Positions 41,978 through 49,826 of a stretch of DNA of 64,000 bases are shown piece after piece; within the stretch, counting starts at the first letter, position 1, and each line of letters starts with the position of its first letter. A program made the translations under genes and the position numbers. Source of the DNA: an uncultured bacterium (GTDB taxonomy: Bacteria; Cyanobacteriota; Vampirovibrionia; Gastranaerophilales; Gastranaerophilaceae); assembly GCA_905216055.1 (NCBI GenBank), contig CAJMSH010000002.1, forward strand, positions 124,001 to 188,000. The letters are read 5' to 3'. A model generated the notes under the pieces. The model saw only the letters and a program-made list of their open reading frames with translations, had not been told where the DNA came from and did not search any database.

Positions 41978-44119
41978 ATGGTACCTGAAACAAAAAAATT
42001 TGAGATTGAAATCGGCGGTAAAACAGTTACTGTTGAAACCGGTAAATATGCTCAATCTGCAAACGGTTCTGTTACTGTTAGATGCGGTGATACAATGCTT
42101 TTTGTTCATTGCTGCGTTTCTAAAGAACCAAGAGTTGGGATTGATTTCTTCCCACTATTAATCGATTATGAAGAAAGAATGTCTGCAATAGGACGTATCC
42201 CTGGCGGTTACAATCGTTCAGAAGGTAAAGCCGGTGATAAAGCTATCCTTATTTCAAGACTTATTGATAGACCAATTAGACCTCTGTTCCCTAAAGGATA
42301 CAGAAATGATATACAAATTGTAGCTCAATTATTCAGCTACGACCAACAAAATCAGCCGGATACTCTTGCAATGTTAGGTGCATCTTGTGCATTAATGCTA
42401 TCAGGAGCTCCTTTTGAAGGACCTATCGGTGCAGTTAGAGTATCAAGAGATGAAAACGGCAATATGATTGCTAACCCTACTCACCAACAAGCTGATAAAT
42501 CAGATTTAGACATTGTAGTTGCAGGTACTCATGATTCTGTAATTATGGTTGAAGCAGGCTGCAAATTCGTTACAGAAGACGATATTATGAATGCTGTTGA
42601 ATTTGCTCAAGTTGAAATCAGAAAACAATGCGAAGCTCAAGTTACATTTATGAAAGAATGCGGTGTTGAAAAAGAAGAATTCGTAAACCCTTATGATACT
42701 TCTGAAATCAAAAAGATTATCGATGAAACTGCTCACGATATGATTTTTGATGCTTACCACCACTTTGACAGAGAATACAGACAAAACAAACTTGAAGAAG
42801 CTAAAAAACTTGTTAAAGAAAAAATTGATGCACTTCCTGAAGATGATTACATCAAAAAGATTATGGAAGAAACAGGCATCGACTTTGTTGCAGAAGAATT
42901 TAAAAATGCAGAAAAACATATTATGCGTACAATGATTCTTGATGAAGGCGTTAGAGCTGACGGAAGAAAACCTCATGAAGTTCGTCCTATCTGGTGCGAA
43001 GTTGGCGTTCTTCCAAGAGCACATGGTTCTGCCGTATTCACAAGAGGCCAAACTCAGGTTCTATCAGTTGCAACTCTTGCAGGTCCTGGTATGAAACAAG
43101 AACTTGACGGAGTTGATCCTCAAACTGAAAAAACTTATATGCACAAATACATCTTCCCAGGATTTTCAGTAGGTGAAGTAAAACCTCTAAGAGGCCCAGG
43201 AAGACGTGAAGTAGGTCACGGGAATTTAGCAGAAAGAGCAAATATTCCAGCCCTTCCATCTCAAGAAGAATTCGGATATACAATTCGTGTAACATCTGAT
43301 GTATTAGAATCAAACGGTTCAACATCAATGGCATCAACTTGCGGTTCATCTATGGCTCTAATGAATGCTGGTGTTCCTGTAAAATGTATGATAGGCGGTG
43401 TTGCAATGGGTATGATTACCGAACCCGGCAGAGAACCTGTTGTTCTAACAGATATTCAAGGTATCGAAGATTTCTTGGGTGATATGGACTTCAAAGTTAC
43501 AGGTAATGATACAGGAATTACAGCCCTACAAATGGATATGAAAGCTAAAGGTATTGCAAATGAAACATTACGCCGTGCCCTAGCTCAAGCTAAAGAAGGC
43601 AGATTACATATCTTGGGCAAAATGAGAGAAGTAATTTCAGCTCCTGCTGATCATCTATCACCATTTGCACCAAGTATTATGACAATGACAATTCCAACTG
43701 AAGATATCGGAACAGTAATCGGACCTGGCGGAAAACAAATCAGATCAATTATTGATGCTTCAGGTGCAGAAATCGATATTCAAGATAACGGAGTTGTTAC
43801 AATAACTTCTAACGACCAAGAAGGTGCTCAAATCGCTAAGAAAATGATTAAAGATTTAACATTCAAAGCTGAACCGGGAATGGTTGTTAAAGGTAAAGTT
43901 GTTAAAATAATTCCAATCGGTGCATTTGTTGAACTTGCTCCGGGAAAAGATGGAATGGTTCATATTTCTCAAGTTTGCAACGAAAAAATTGACACTATTG
44001 AACCACATCTTCATATAGGAGATGAAGTTATCGTTAAAGTAATTAAAATTGATGACAAAGGTAGAGTTAACCTTACAATCAAAGGCGTTTCTGAAGAAGA
44101 AAAAGCACAATTTAATTAA
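41978..44119 (+). CDS. pnp: Polyribonucleotide nucleotidyltransferase (PNPase)
   Basis: 3'-5' phosphorolytic exoribonuclease of RNA decay, forming a trimeric ring. Two RNase PH domains (about 10-240 and 325-550), with the second carrying FPGFSVGEVKPLRGPGRREVGHG near 390-415 and the DITALQMDMK-like segment (GNDTGITALQMDMKAKGI) near 510. Then a KH domain (GTVIGPGGKQIRSI) and a C-terminal S1 domain (KGKVVKIIPIGAFVEL). 713 residues, complete. The leader has two hairpins that may serve autoregulation. A terminator follows. Confidence 0.97.
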   Translation: MVPETKKFEIEIGGKTVTVETGKYAQSANGSVTVRCGDTMLFVHCCVSKEPRVGIDFFPLLIDYEERMSAIGRIPGGYNRSEGKAGDKAILISRLIDRPIRPLFPKGYRNDIQIVAQLFSYDQQNQPDTLAMLGASCALMLSGAPFEGPIGAVRVSRDENGNMIANPTHQQADKSDLDIVVAGTHDSVIMVEAGCKFVTEDDIMNAVEFAQVEIRKQCEAQVTFMKECGVEKEEFVNPYDTSEIKKIIDETAHDMIFDAYHHFDREYRQNKLEEAKKLVKEKIDALPEDDYIKKIMEETGIDFVAEEFKNAEKHIMRTMILDEGVRADGRKPHEVRPIWCEVGVLPRAHGSAVFTRGQTQVLSVATLAGPGMKQELDGVDPQTEKTYMHKYIFPGFSVGEVKPLRGPGRREVGHGNLAERANIPALPSQEEFGYTIRVTSDVLESNGSTSMASTCGSSMALMNAGVPVKCMIGGVAMGMITEPGREPVVLTDIQGIEDFLGDMDFKVTGNDTGITALQMDMKAKGIANETLRRALAQAKEGRLHILGKMREVISAPADHLSPFAPSIMTMTIPTEDIGTVIGPGGKQIRSIIDASGAEIDIQDNGVVTITSNDQEGAQIAKKMIKDLTFKAEPGMVVKGKVVKIIPIGAFVELAPGKDGMVHISQVCNEKIDTIEPHLHIGDEVIVKVIKIDDKGRVNLTIKGVSEEEKAQFN

Positions 44120-44147
44120 GCTAACTGATAACAAAATTTAACCATTT

Positions 44148-44180
44148 AAAACAACAGTTGAAAATATCAACTGTTGTTTT
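44148..44180 (+). terminator. Terminator of pnp
   Basis: AAAACAACAGTTGA and TCAACTGTTGTTTT, 5-nt loop, then a T-rich tract. Confidence 0.92.
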
Positions 44181-44224
44181 ATTTTATTTTGTGCTAAGCT
44201 AAAATTAACTGGAGGACATTTAAG

Positions 44225-45271
44225 ATGTGCGATGTTATTACTATCGGAAGCGCAACAATGGATGTATTTGTTGAAAGTGATGATGCAAACATTGTTTCAG
44301 TATCCACAAAAAACAAAAAATCAGAATTTATGAGTTACCCCTACGGAGCCAAAGTTGAAATTAGTGAATTTACATCACAAGTAGGCGGAGGCGGAATTAA
44401 CACAGCATGTAATTTCGCAAATCTGGGACTTAAAACCAGTGCCATTTTCAAAATAGGAGATGACATTTATTCTGAAGGTATTTTAGAATCCTTTAAAAAT
44501 AAAAATGTAGATTTATCAAATATAATTCAAAACCCTGAAGAAAGCACAGGTTTTTCAATAATTTTAGTAAGTTTCCAAGGTGATAGAACTGTACTGGCTC
44601 ACCGTGGAGCAAACGCTACTATTAAAAAAGAAGATATAAATTTTGACACAATAAAAAATGCAAAATTACTATATATTGCACCACTTAACGGTGAAAGTAC
44701 AAAAGTTCTTGACGATATTGTAAATTTTGCAAAAGAAAATCATGTAAAAGTTTGCTTTAATGCAGGTTCATCAAGTTTGAAAAAAGGATTTAGCTATCTT
44801 AAAAAGATATTAGAAAACGCACATATTGTTGTGATGAATAAAGAAGAAGCTTCAATGGCAACTCAAATCCTTGTTAGACCTGATACAAGAGAAGAAAAAT
44901 TCTCTGATGCACTTATTCACCCTGACGTTAAAGAAATGTTTAAAAAATTAAAAGTCAGAGATTATCAAATTATTGTAATAACTGACGGTGGCAAAGGTGC
45001 TTATGCCTATGACGGCAAAAAATATTATTATTGTCCAGTATTTGACGGACCTGTTGTTTCAACATTAGGAGCTGGAGATGCTTTTGCATCAACCTTCTGC
45101 GCAGCTCTTGGCAAAACCAAATTAGATATAGGCAAAGCTTTGATGTACGCATCAGTTAATTCATCAGGTGTAGTTTCAGAATTTGGGGCTACACAAGGGC
45201 TTTTAACATTTGATGAAATCGAAAAAAGATTAAAAGCAAAACCAGAATATACATACCAAATTGATAAATAG
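44225..45271 (+). CDS. PfkB-family carbohydrate/nucleoside kinase
   Basis: Ribokinase-fold sugar or nucleoside kinase. The N-terminal substrate motif GGGGINTACNFANLGL lies near residues 56-71, and the C-terminal anion-hole signature STLGAGDAFASTF with the catalytic Asp is near 280. 348 residues, longer than ribokinase because of an insert near 215-240. It could be a ribokinase, adenosine kinase or fructokinase; the sequence does not decide. GGAGG precedes the ATG. Confidence 0.87.
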   Translation: MCDVITIGSATMDVFVESDDANIVSVSTKNKKSEFMSYPYGAKVEISEFTSQVGGGGINTACNFANLGLKTSAIFKIGDDIYSEGILESFKNKNVDLSNIIQNPEESTGFSIILVSFQGDRTVLAHRGANATIKKEDINFDTIKNAKLLYIAPLNGESTKVLDDIVNFAKENHVKVCFNAGSSSLKKGFSYLKKILENAHIVVMNKEEASMATQILVRPDTREEKFSDALIHPDVKEMFKKLKVRDYQIIVITDGGKGAYAYDGKKYYYCPVFDGPVVSTLGAGDAFASTFCAALGKTKLDIGKALMYASVNSSGVVSEFGATQGLLTFDEIEKRLKAKPEYTYQIDK

Positions 45272-45282
45272 ATATTAAATAT

Positions 45283-45828
45283 TTAATTTAAATATTTTAA
45301 GACTTTACAAGGTGTTCCCACAGCTACAACGTTTGCGGGAACACTTTTGTCAACAACACTACCTGCTCCGATTATAGAATTATCACCAATCGTAACACCG
45401 GGGAGTATTGTAACATTTCCACATATCCAAACATTATTCCCAATTATGACAGGCTTTGTATAAATAACACCTTTTTCTCGTAAATCCGCATCAAATGGAT
45501 GTGTACTTGTATAAATCGCGCAATTTGGTCCGACAAGTACATTATCTCCAAAAATAACTTTGTCAGCATCTAAAATAATCAGATTGTGATTGGAATAAAA
45601 ATTTTCGCCAATCTCAATATTGTACCCGTAATCACACAAAAAAGGCTGTTCTAATAAAAAAACTGATTTTGTTTTTGCCAATATGCTTTTTAATAATTCT
45701 AACCTTGCACCAATCATTTCAGGCGAAATTGAATTATATTTATGACAAAGAGCCTTGCATTTAGTACGTTCATAAAACAACTTTTTTGTATCATCCGAAG
45801 ATTTTGAATTTTTATTAATATTATCCAT
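45283..45828 (-). CDS. Sugar O-acetyltransferase, maltose/galactoside type
   Basis: Left-handed beta-helix acetyltransferase using acetyl-CoA. The N-terminal mac-type domain (YERTKCKALCHKYNSISPE) is followed by hexapeptide repeats, with the catalytic His in YTSTHPFDA and IIGNNVWICGNVTILPGVTIGDNSIIGAGSVV. 181 residues is standard for Maa/LacA. It is convergent with the PfkB kinase gene. Confidence 0.9.
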   Translation of the reverse strand: MDNINKNSKSSDDTKKLFYERTKCKALCHKYNSISPEMIGARLELLKSILAKTKSVFLLEQPFLCDYGYNIEIGENFYSNHNLIILDADKVIFGDNVLVGPNCAIYTSTHPFDADLREKGVIYTKPVIIGNNVWICGNVTILPGVTIGDNSIIGAGSVVDKSVPANVVAVGTPCKVLKYLN

Positions 45829-45972
45829 ATCTTAAAATAACCTGTAAATTAAGCACTAAATTATCTACAACAACCAAAATAAACCACTTCAATATAAATT
45901 TCCTTAGCAGAATAACTAATTTAAGTTATTATATTAATTTTTAATAACTATTTTAATTTCCGCATTTTATAG

Positions 45973-45978
45973 TATAAT
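45973..45978 (+). promoter_or_regulatory. -10 box of the nfnA-etfBA unit
   Basis: TATAAT 23 bp before the ATG, followed by AAGGAG. The -35 is weak. Confidence 0.45.
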
Positions 45979-46001
45979 ATAGGTATAAGAAGGAGAAAAT
46001 T

Positions 46002-46853
46002 ATGGGATATAAAATTTTATCAAAAAAAGAGCTTTGTCCCAACCAATATGAAATTACGGTTTTAGCACCTTATGTAGTAAGAAATGCAAAAGCAGGACAA
46101 TTTATAATATTTAGGGCAAAAGAAAACAGCGAAAGAGTTCCACTTACAATAGCTGATGTAAACAAAGAAAAAGGTGAACTTACGCTTGTATTTATGGCAG
46201 TAGGATATTCTACAAAACAACTTGCCTCATTGAATGTAGGTGATGAAATTCATGATATAGTAGGGCCTTTAGGTCAACCGACACATATTAAAAAATACGG
46301 TACTGTTGTATGCTTAGCAGGCGGATACGGTGCTGCACCATGTTATTTGATTGCAAAAGCGTTTAAAGAAGCCGGTAACAAAGTATACATGATTATGGGT
46401 GCCAGAAATAAAGACTTAATATTCTGGCAAGATAAAATGAAAGATACTTGTACTGAGCTCTTTATAACAACAGATGACGGCAGTTTAGGCGAAAAAGGTT
46501 TTGTAACCCAAGTTTTAGACAGAATTATGAAACAAGAAAAAGTTGATTATGCAATAGCCGTAGGGCCAATGCCAATGATGCGCGCAGTGGCTGATTTAAC
46601 CAGAGATAAAGGAATTTATACTGAAGCAAGTATGAATCCTATTATGGTAGACGGAACAGGTATGTGCGGAGCTTGTCGTATCACAGTAGGCGGAGAAACA
46701 AAATTTGCCTGCGTAGATGGACCTGACTTTGACGCACACAAAATTGACTTTGACGAAGTTATAAACAGAACAAAAATTTATAAAGACCAAGAGAAAAAAC
46801 GTGATGAAAATTGTAACTTGTTGAAACAAGCTGACAAGTTAGCAAATAAATAA
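46002..46853 (+). CDS. nfnA: NfnA/SudB-type ferredoxin-NADP+ reductase subunit alpha
   Basis: FAD- and NAD(P)-binding reductase of the dihydroorotate dehydrogenase electron-transfer subunit family. FAD contact RVPLTIADV is near 45-53, the nucleotide loop GGYGAAPCYLIAKA at 107-120 and the [2Fe-2S] ligands Cys222, Cys225 and Cys237 in GMCGACRITVGG...C. 283 residues. In anaerobes NfnA pairs with NfnB to couple NADH, NADPH and ferredoxin. NfnB is not adjacent; instead a Cys-rich microprotein and etfB-etfA follow with short gaps. Confidence 0.88.
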   Translation: MGYKILSKKELCPNQYEITVLAPYVVRNAKAGQFIIFRAKENSERVPLTIADVNKEKGELTLVFMAVGYSTKQLASLNVGDEIHDIVGPLGQPTHIKKYGTVVCLAGGYGAAPCYLIAKAFKEAGNKVYMIMGARNKDLIFWQDKMKDTCTELFITTDDGSLGEKGFVTQVLDRIMKQEKVDYAIAVGPMPMMRAVADLTRDKGIYTEASMNPIMVDGTGMCGACRITVGGETKFACVDGPDFDAHKIDFDEVINRTKIYKDQEKKRDENCNLLKQADKLANK

Positions 46854-46867
46854 AAAGGAGAGACATA

Positions 46868-47053
46868 ATGGCTAGAGATATACCATACTGCCCATTAATG
46901 AGTGCAGGATCTGATATAGATAAAGTTTGTACACTTGAAAGCTGTGCCTGGTATTTGCCAAGTGTCAGAAAATGTTCAATGTACATGCTTGCTTATAATG
47001 CTTTAGTAGAAACTAATGCAAGACAAAAAGCAGCTCACCAAAACAACAGATAA
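46868..47053 (+). CDS. Cys-rich 61-residue protein between nfnA and etfB
   Basis: Four cysteines (Cys8 in YCPLMS, Cys21 and Cys26 in CTLESCAWYL, Cys36 in KCSMYM) in a small protein, the C-x4-C-A-W-Y pattern of uncharacterised metal- or Fe-S-binding small proteins. AAAAGGAG lies 7 nt before the ATG, it follows nfnA by 14 bp and precedes etfB by 8 bp, so it is surely co-expressed with these redox proteins. A small electron carrier or assembly factor is possible but unproven. Confidence 0.75.
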   Translation: MARDIPYCPLMSAGSDIDKVCTLESCAWYLPSVRKCSMYMLAYNALVETNARQKAAHQNNR

Positions 47054-47061
47054 GGTCTTAT

Positions 47062-47847
47062 ATGAAAATAATTGTCTGTATAAAACAGGTTCCTGATACA
47101 ACAGATATTAAGTGGACCGAAAATAACACTATTCAAAGAGAAGGGGTTGAAAGTATTATAAACCCCTACGATGTTTATGCACTTGAAGAGGCAATCAAGC
47201 TTAAAAAAGCACTTAATGATGTTGAAATAACCGCCTTAACAATGGGACCTTTGCAAGCAGAAAGTATGCTAAAAAAAGCGATTGCTATCGGTTGTGACAA
47301 TGCTGTTTTAATCTCTGATAAGAAATTTGCAGGAGCTGACACTTATGCGACAGGCAAAACTATTGCAACTGCGATAAAAAACAAATTAGCGGATTTTGAT
47401 TTAATCATCTGCGGGCAATTCGCAATTGACGGAGATACAGCGCAAACCGGACCTAGTATTGCCAATCAACTTGGCATTCCGCAAGTTACTTATGTAAAAG
47501 AACTAAAAAAATGCGATGGAGAATGTGTTTACGCGACACGAGAAATTGAAGAAGGTTTAGAAACCGTTAGGGTTGAATTTCCTGCACTGATATGCGTTTT
47601 AAAAGGTTTTGAAGAACCTACAAGACCAAGAATTAATGGATTTATAAAAGCTCAAAATACAGATATCACAATATATTCAATGGAAGATATAGGATTAACT
47701 CCGGATGAAACAGGGATTAAAGGTTCTCCGACTTATGTAAGCAAAGCTTTTCGTCCTGAACACAATAGGGGAGAATGTGAAATCTGTCCTGATTGCAATA
47801 TTCTTGCTCAAAAAATAAAAGAATTTGGAGGGCTTTCTAATGAGTAA
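47062..47847 (+). CDS. etfB: Electron transfer flavoprotein beta subunit
   Basis: Binds AMP or, in bifurcating types, a second FAD, and pairs with EtfA. It begins MKIIVCIKQVPDTTDIKW, the typical EtfB opening, with NPYDVYALEEA near 33-43 and the DGDTAQTGP motif near 127-135. 261 residues. It overlaps the start of etfA by 8 bp. No acyl-CoA dehydrogenase or FixC partner is near, but the nfnA linkage suggests a role in NAD(P)H/ferredoxin balance. Confidence 0.95.
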   Translation: MKIIVCIKQVPDTTDIKWTENNTIQREGVESIINPYDVYALEEAIKLKKALNDVEITALTMGPLQAESMLKKAIAIGCDNAVLISDKKFAGADTYATGKTIATAIKNKLADFDLIICGQFAIDGDTAQTGPSIANQLGIPQVTYVKELKKCDGECVYATREIEEGLETVRVEFPALICVLKGFEEPTRPRINGFIKAQNTDITIYSMEDIGLTPDETGIKGSPTYVSKAFRPEHNRGECEICPDCNILAQKIKEFGGLSNE

Positions 47848-48865
47848 TATTATGTTGTATGCAGAAGTTACAAAAGAAAACTACCTTCATACTGTTGTTT
47901 TTGAGCTTGCAAACAAAGCTCAGGAGCTTTCTAAAAAATTGAATAACGCATCTGTTTCTGCTCTTTTGATATGCAAAACAGGACTTGCTGAAAACTTTAA
48001 AGAAGCATTTATAAATTCAGGCTTTGATTATGTTTATATTGCAGAAAACAACAGATTAACTCATTATTCAACAGAATTATATTCAAAAATTGCAATTGAC
48101 ATTATAAATGAAGTCAAACCTGACATAATCCTTGTTGGTGCAACAACTCAAGGAAGAGATATTGCCCCAAGAATTTCGGCCTCATTACATACAGGTCTGA
48201 CAGCAGATTGTATAGAACTTGATATTAATGAAAAAGGTCAACTGGCAGCGACCAGACCAACATTTGGCGGGCAATTAATGGCTACAATATTATGCAAAAC
48301 TTTACCGCAAATGGCAACTGTCAGACCAAAAGTTTTTAAACCTGCACCTGAAAATATTGTCAAAGATACGCAATTTATTTATTTTAAACCTGAAATCGAT
48401 AATATTCAAAAGAAAGTTGAATTTATTGAATTTGTAAAAGGTGTAAATACTGCAATTAATGAGCTTGATAGTGCAGAAATAATTGTTGCAGGCGGCAAGG
48501 GAATGAAAAATGAAGCAGGATTTGAGCTTTTAAGGAATTTTGCAGAATGCCTCGGCGCATGTGTAGGTGCAAGCAGAGGTGCAGTTGATATGGGACTTGC
48601 ACCTGTTGATATTCAAATAGGTCAAACAGGCAAAACCGTAACCCCAAAATTATATATAGCTTGCGGAATATCAGGAGCTATTCAACATATAGTCGGCATG
48701 CAAAACAGCGATAAAATTATTGCAATAAATAATGATGCAAATGCACCAATTTTTAAAAATTGTGATTGCGGATTTGTCGGAGATGTTTTTGAGGTTATCC
48801 CCGAATTGATAAAAATAATAAAACAGTCAAATGGGGAAAATGAACCGGATATCAATATATCGTAA
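47840..48865 (+). CDS. etfA: Electron transfer flavoprotein alpha subunit
   Basis: FAD-binding subunit of ETF. The C-terminal domain has IIVAGGKGMKNEAGFELLRNFAE, ASRGAVDMG, QIGQTGKTVTPKLYIACGISGAIQH and the terminal NNDANAPIF segment, all EtfA signatures. I use the ATG at 47840 (341 residues), placed after GGAGG and overlapping etfB by 8 bp; the longer TTG frame at 47825 would remove that ribosome-binding site. Confidence 0.95.
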   Translation: MSNIMLYAEVTKENYLHTVVFELANKAQELSKKLNNASVSALLICKTGLAENFKEAFINSGFDYVYIAENNRLTHYSTELYSKIAIDIINEVKPDIILVGATTQGRDIAPRISASLHTGLTADCIELDINEKGQLAATRPTFGGQLMATILCKTLPQMATVRPKVFKPAPENIVKDTQFIYFKPEIDNIQKKVEFIEFVKGVNTAINELDSAEIIVAGGKGMKNEAGFELLRNFAECLGACVGASRGAVDMGLAPVDIQIGQTGKTVTPKLYIACGISGAIQHIVGMQNSDKIIAINNDANAPIFKNCDCGFVGDVFEVIPELIKIIKQSNGENEPDINIS

Positions 48866-48918
48866 ATTTATAATAATAAAAGCCAAGCAAATCGCATTTT
48901 AAATAGAAAAACTACCTC

Positions 48919-48947
48919 TTGACAAAAATTTCTAAATCATAAATAAT
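48919..48947 (+). promoter_or_regulatory. Near-consensus promoter before the poly-C frame
   Basis: TTGACA (48919-48924), 17 bp, AATAAT (48942-48947). A GAGGAG ribosome-binding site and an ATG follow at 48980. Confidence 0.7.
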
Positions 48948-48979
48948 AAAGATATTGGAAGCATAAGAGGAGTTTAAAA

Positions 48980-49027
48980 ATGAGTAATAATAAGGCTTTG
49001 AAAGTGCCCCCCCCCCGAGAAACGTAA
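48980..49027 (+). other. 15-codon reading frame containing a C10 tract
   Basis: With a near-consensus promoter and GAGGAG in front, an ATG at 48980 starts MSNNKALKVPPPRET, ending at TAA 49025. The Pro codons are a run of ten C at 49007-49016. One added C (or two lost) would open the frame through to the prepilin gene downstream without a stop. It could be a phase-variation switch, a translated leader, or the remnant of a gene. Confidence 0.45.
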
Positions 49028-49054
49028 GTATAGCAACAATCTCCAATAATTATA

Positions 49055-49083
49055 TTTACTTTTTAAAAGAAATGTGTCATAAT
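49055..49083 (+). promoter_or_regulatory. Leaderless promoter of the prepilin gene
   Basis: TTTACT (49055-49060), 17 bp, CATAAT (49078-49083) with a TGT extension, then 6 nt to the ATG at 49090. Confidence 0.55.
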
Positions 49084-49089
49084 TGTGAT

Positions 49090-49758
49090 ATGAAACATCA
49101 CGTAAATAAGTTTTTGGGTTTTACACTTGCTGAAATTTTAATAACACTTGGCATTATTGGTATAGTTGCAGCATTAACTATACCCGCATTAATTGGGAAT
49201 TATCAAAAGCAATAAACAATTACTAGCTTAAAAAAAGCATATAGCATTATTAATCAAGCAAAAACATTATCTACTATAGATAATGGAGAATTTGAATATT
49301 GGGACAATACACTGCCACCTGAACAATATTTAAACAAATATTGGACACCATATTTTAAAGGGGCAATAATTTGTTTTGAACACACTCAATGTGGGTATAA
49401 AGAATCTACTCCTTGGGAATCTCCAAACTGGTCTTATACTCAATTTGCGTATCCTGATTTCCGTGTACCCTTTATAACTGAAGATGGTATTTTATATAGT
49501 ATTTCTTTGAATGATACACAAGACACAGATATTGGGAAAAAACTAATTTTAATTGATACAAATGGACCTAAAAGACCAAATAAATCAGGCAATGATTTCT
49601 TTTTCCTTATAAGAACAGATGAAGGAAAGATTATGCCATACGGATATGACAAATCTCCCGATGAGATTGATGCAAACTGTATATCAGGCAATAAAGAATA
49701 TTGTGCAGCAAAAATATTTAAAGACGGTTGGACTATAACAAAAGACTATCCATGGTAA
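49090..49758 (+). pseudogene. Type IV prepilin-like gene interrupted by one in-frame TAA
   Basis: From the ATG at 49090 the frame reads a short charged leader and the prepilin signature GFTLAEILITLGIIGIVAALTIP (cleavage after G10, Glu at mature position 5), the N-terminal helix of pilins and type II secretion pseudopilins. After 41 codons there is a TAA at 49213, following NYQKQ. The same frame then continues without another stop for 181 codons to 49758 (TITSLKKAYSIINQAKTLS, then a Tyr/Trp-rich globular part with Cys pairs). This is exactly how relatives read through, so one point change (for example CAA to TAA) broke it. The remaining frame is intact, so the break is recent, a sequencing error, or read through. 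Confidence 0.8.
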
Positions 49759-49778
49759 ACAATCATTTTCTTTTGTGC

Positions 49779-49784
49779 TAAAAT
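49779..49784 (+). promoter_or_regulatory. Extended -10 box of purA
   Basis: TAAAAT preceded by TTTTGTGC, identical to the element before yebC; 42 bp before the purA ATG. Confidence 0.5.
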
Positions 49785-49826
49785 AAATTAGTAATTGACC
49801 TATTTTCAAAGAAAGGATTAAGGGAT

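Noticed and set aside
42506..43051. 181-codon frame on the minus strand
   Set aside because: Lies wholly opposite pnp; Phe/Asn-rich low-complexity translation typical of an antisense shadow of an AT-rich gene.
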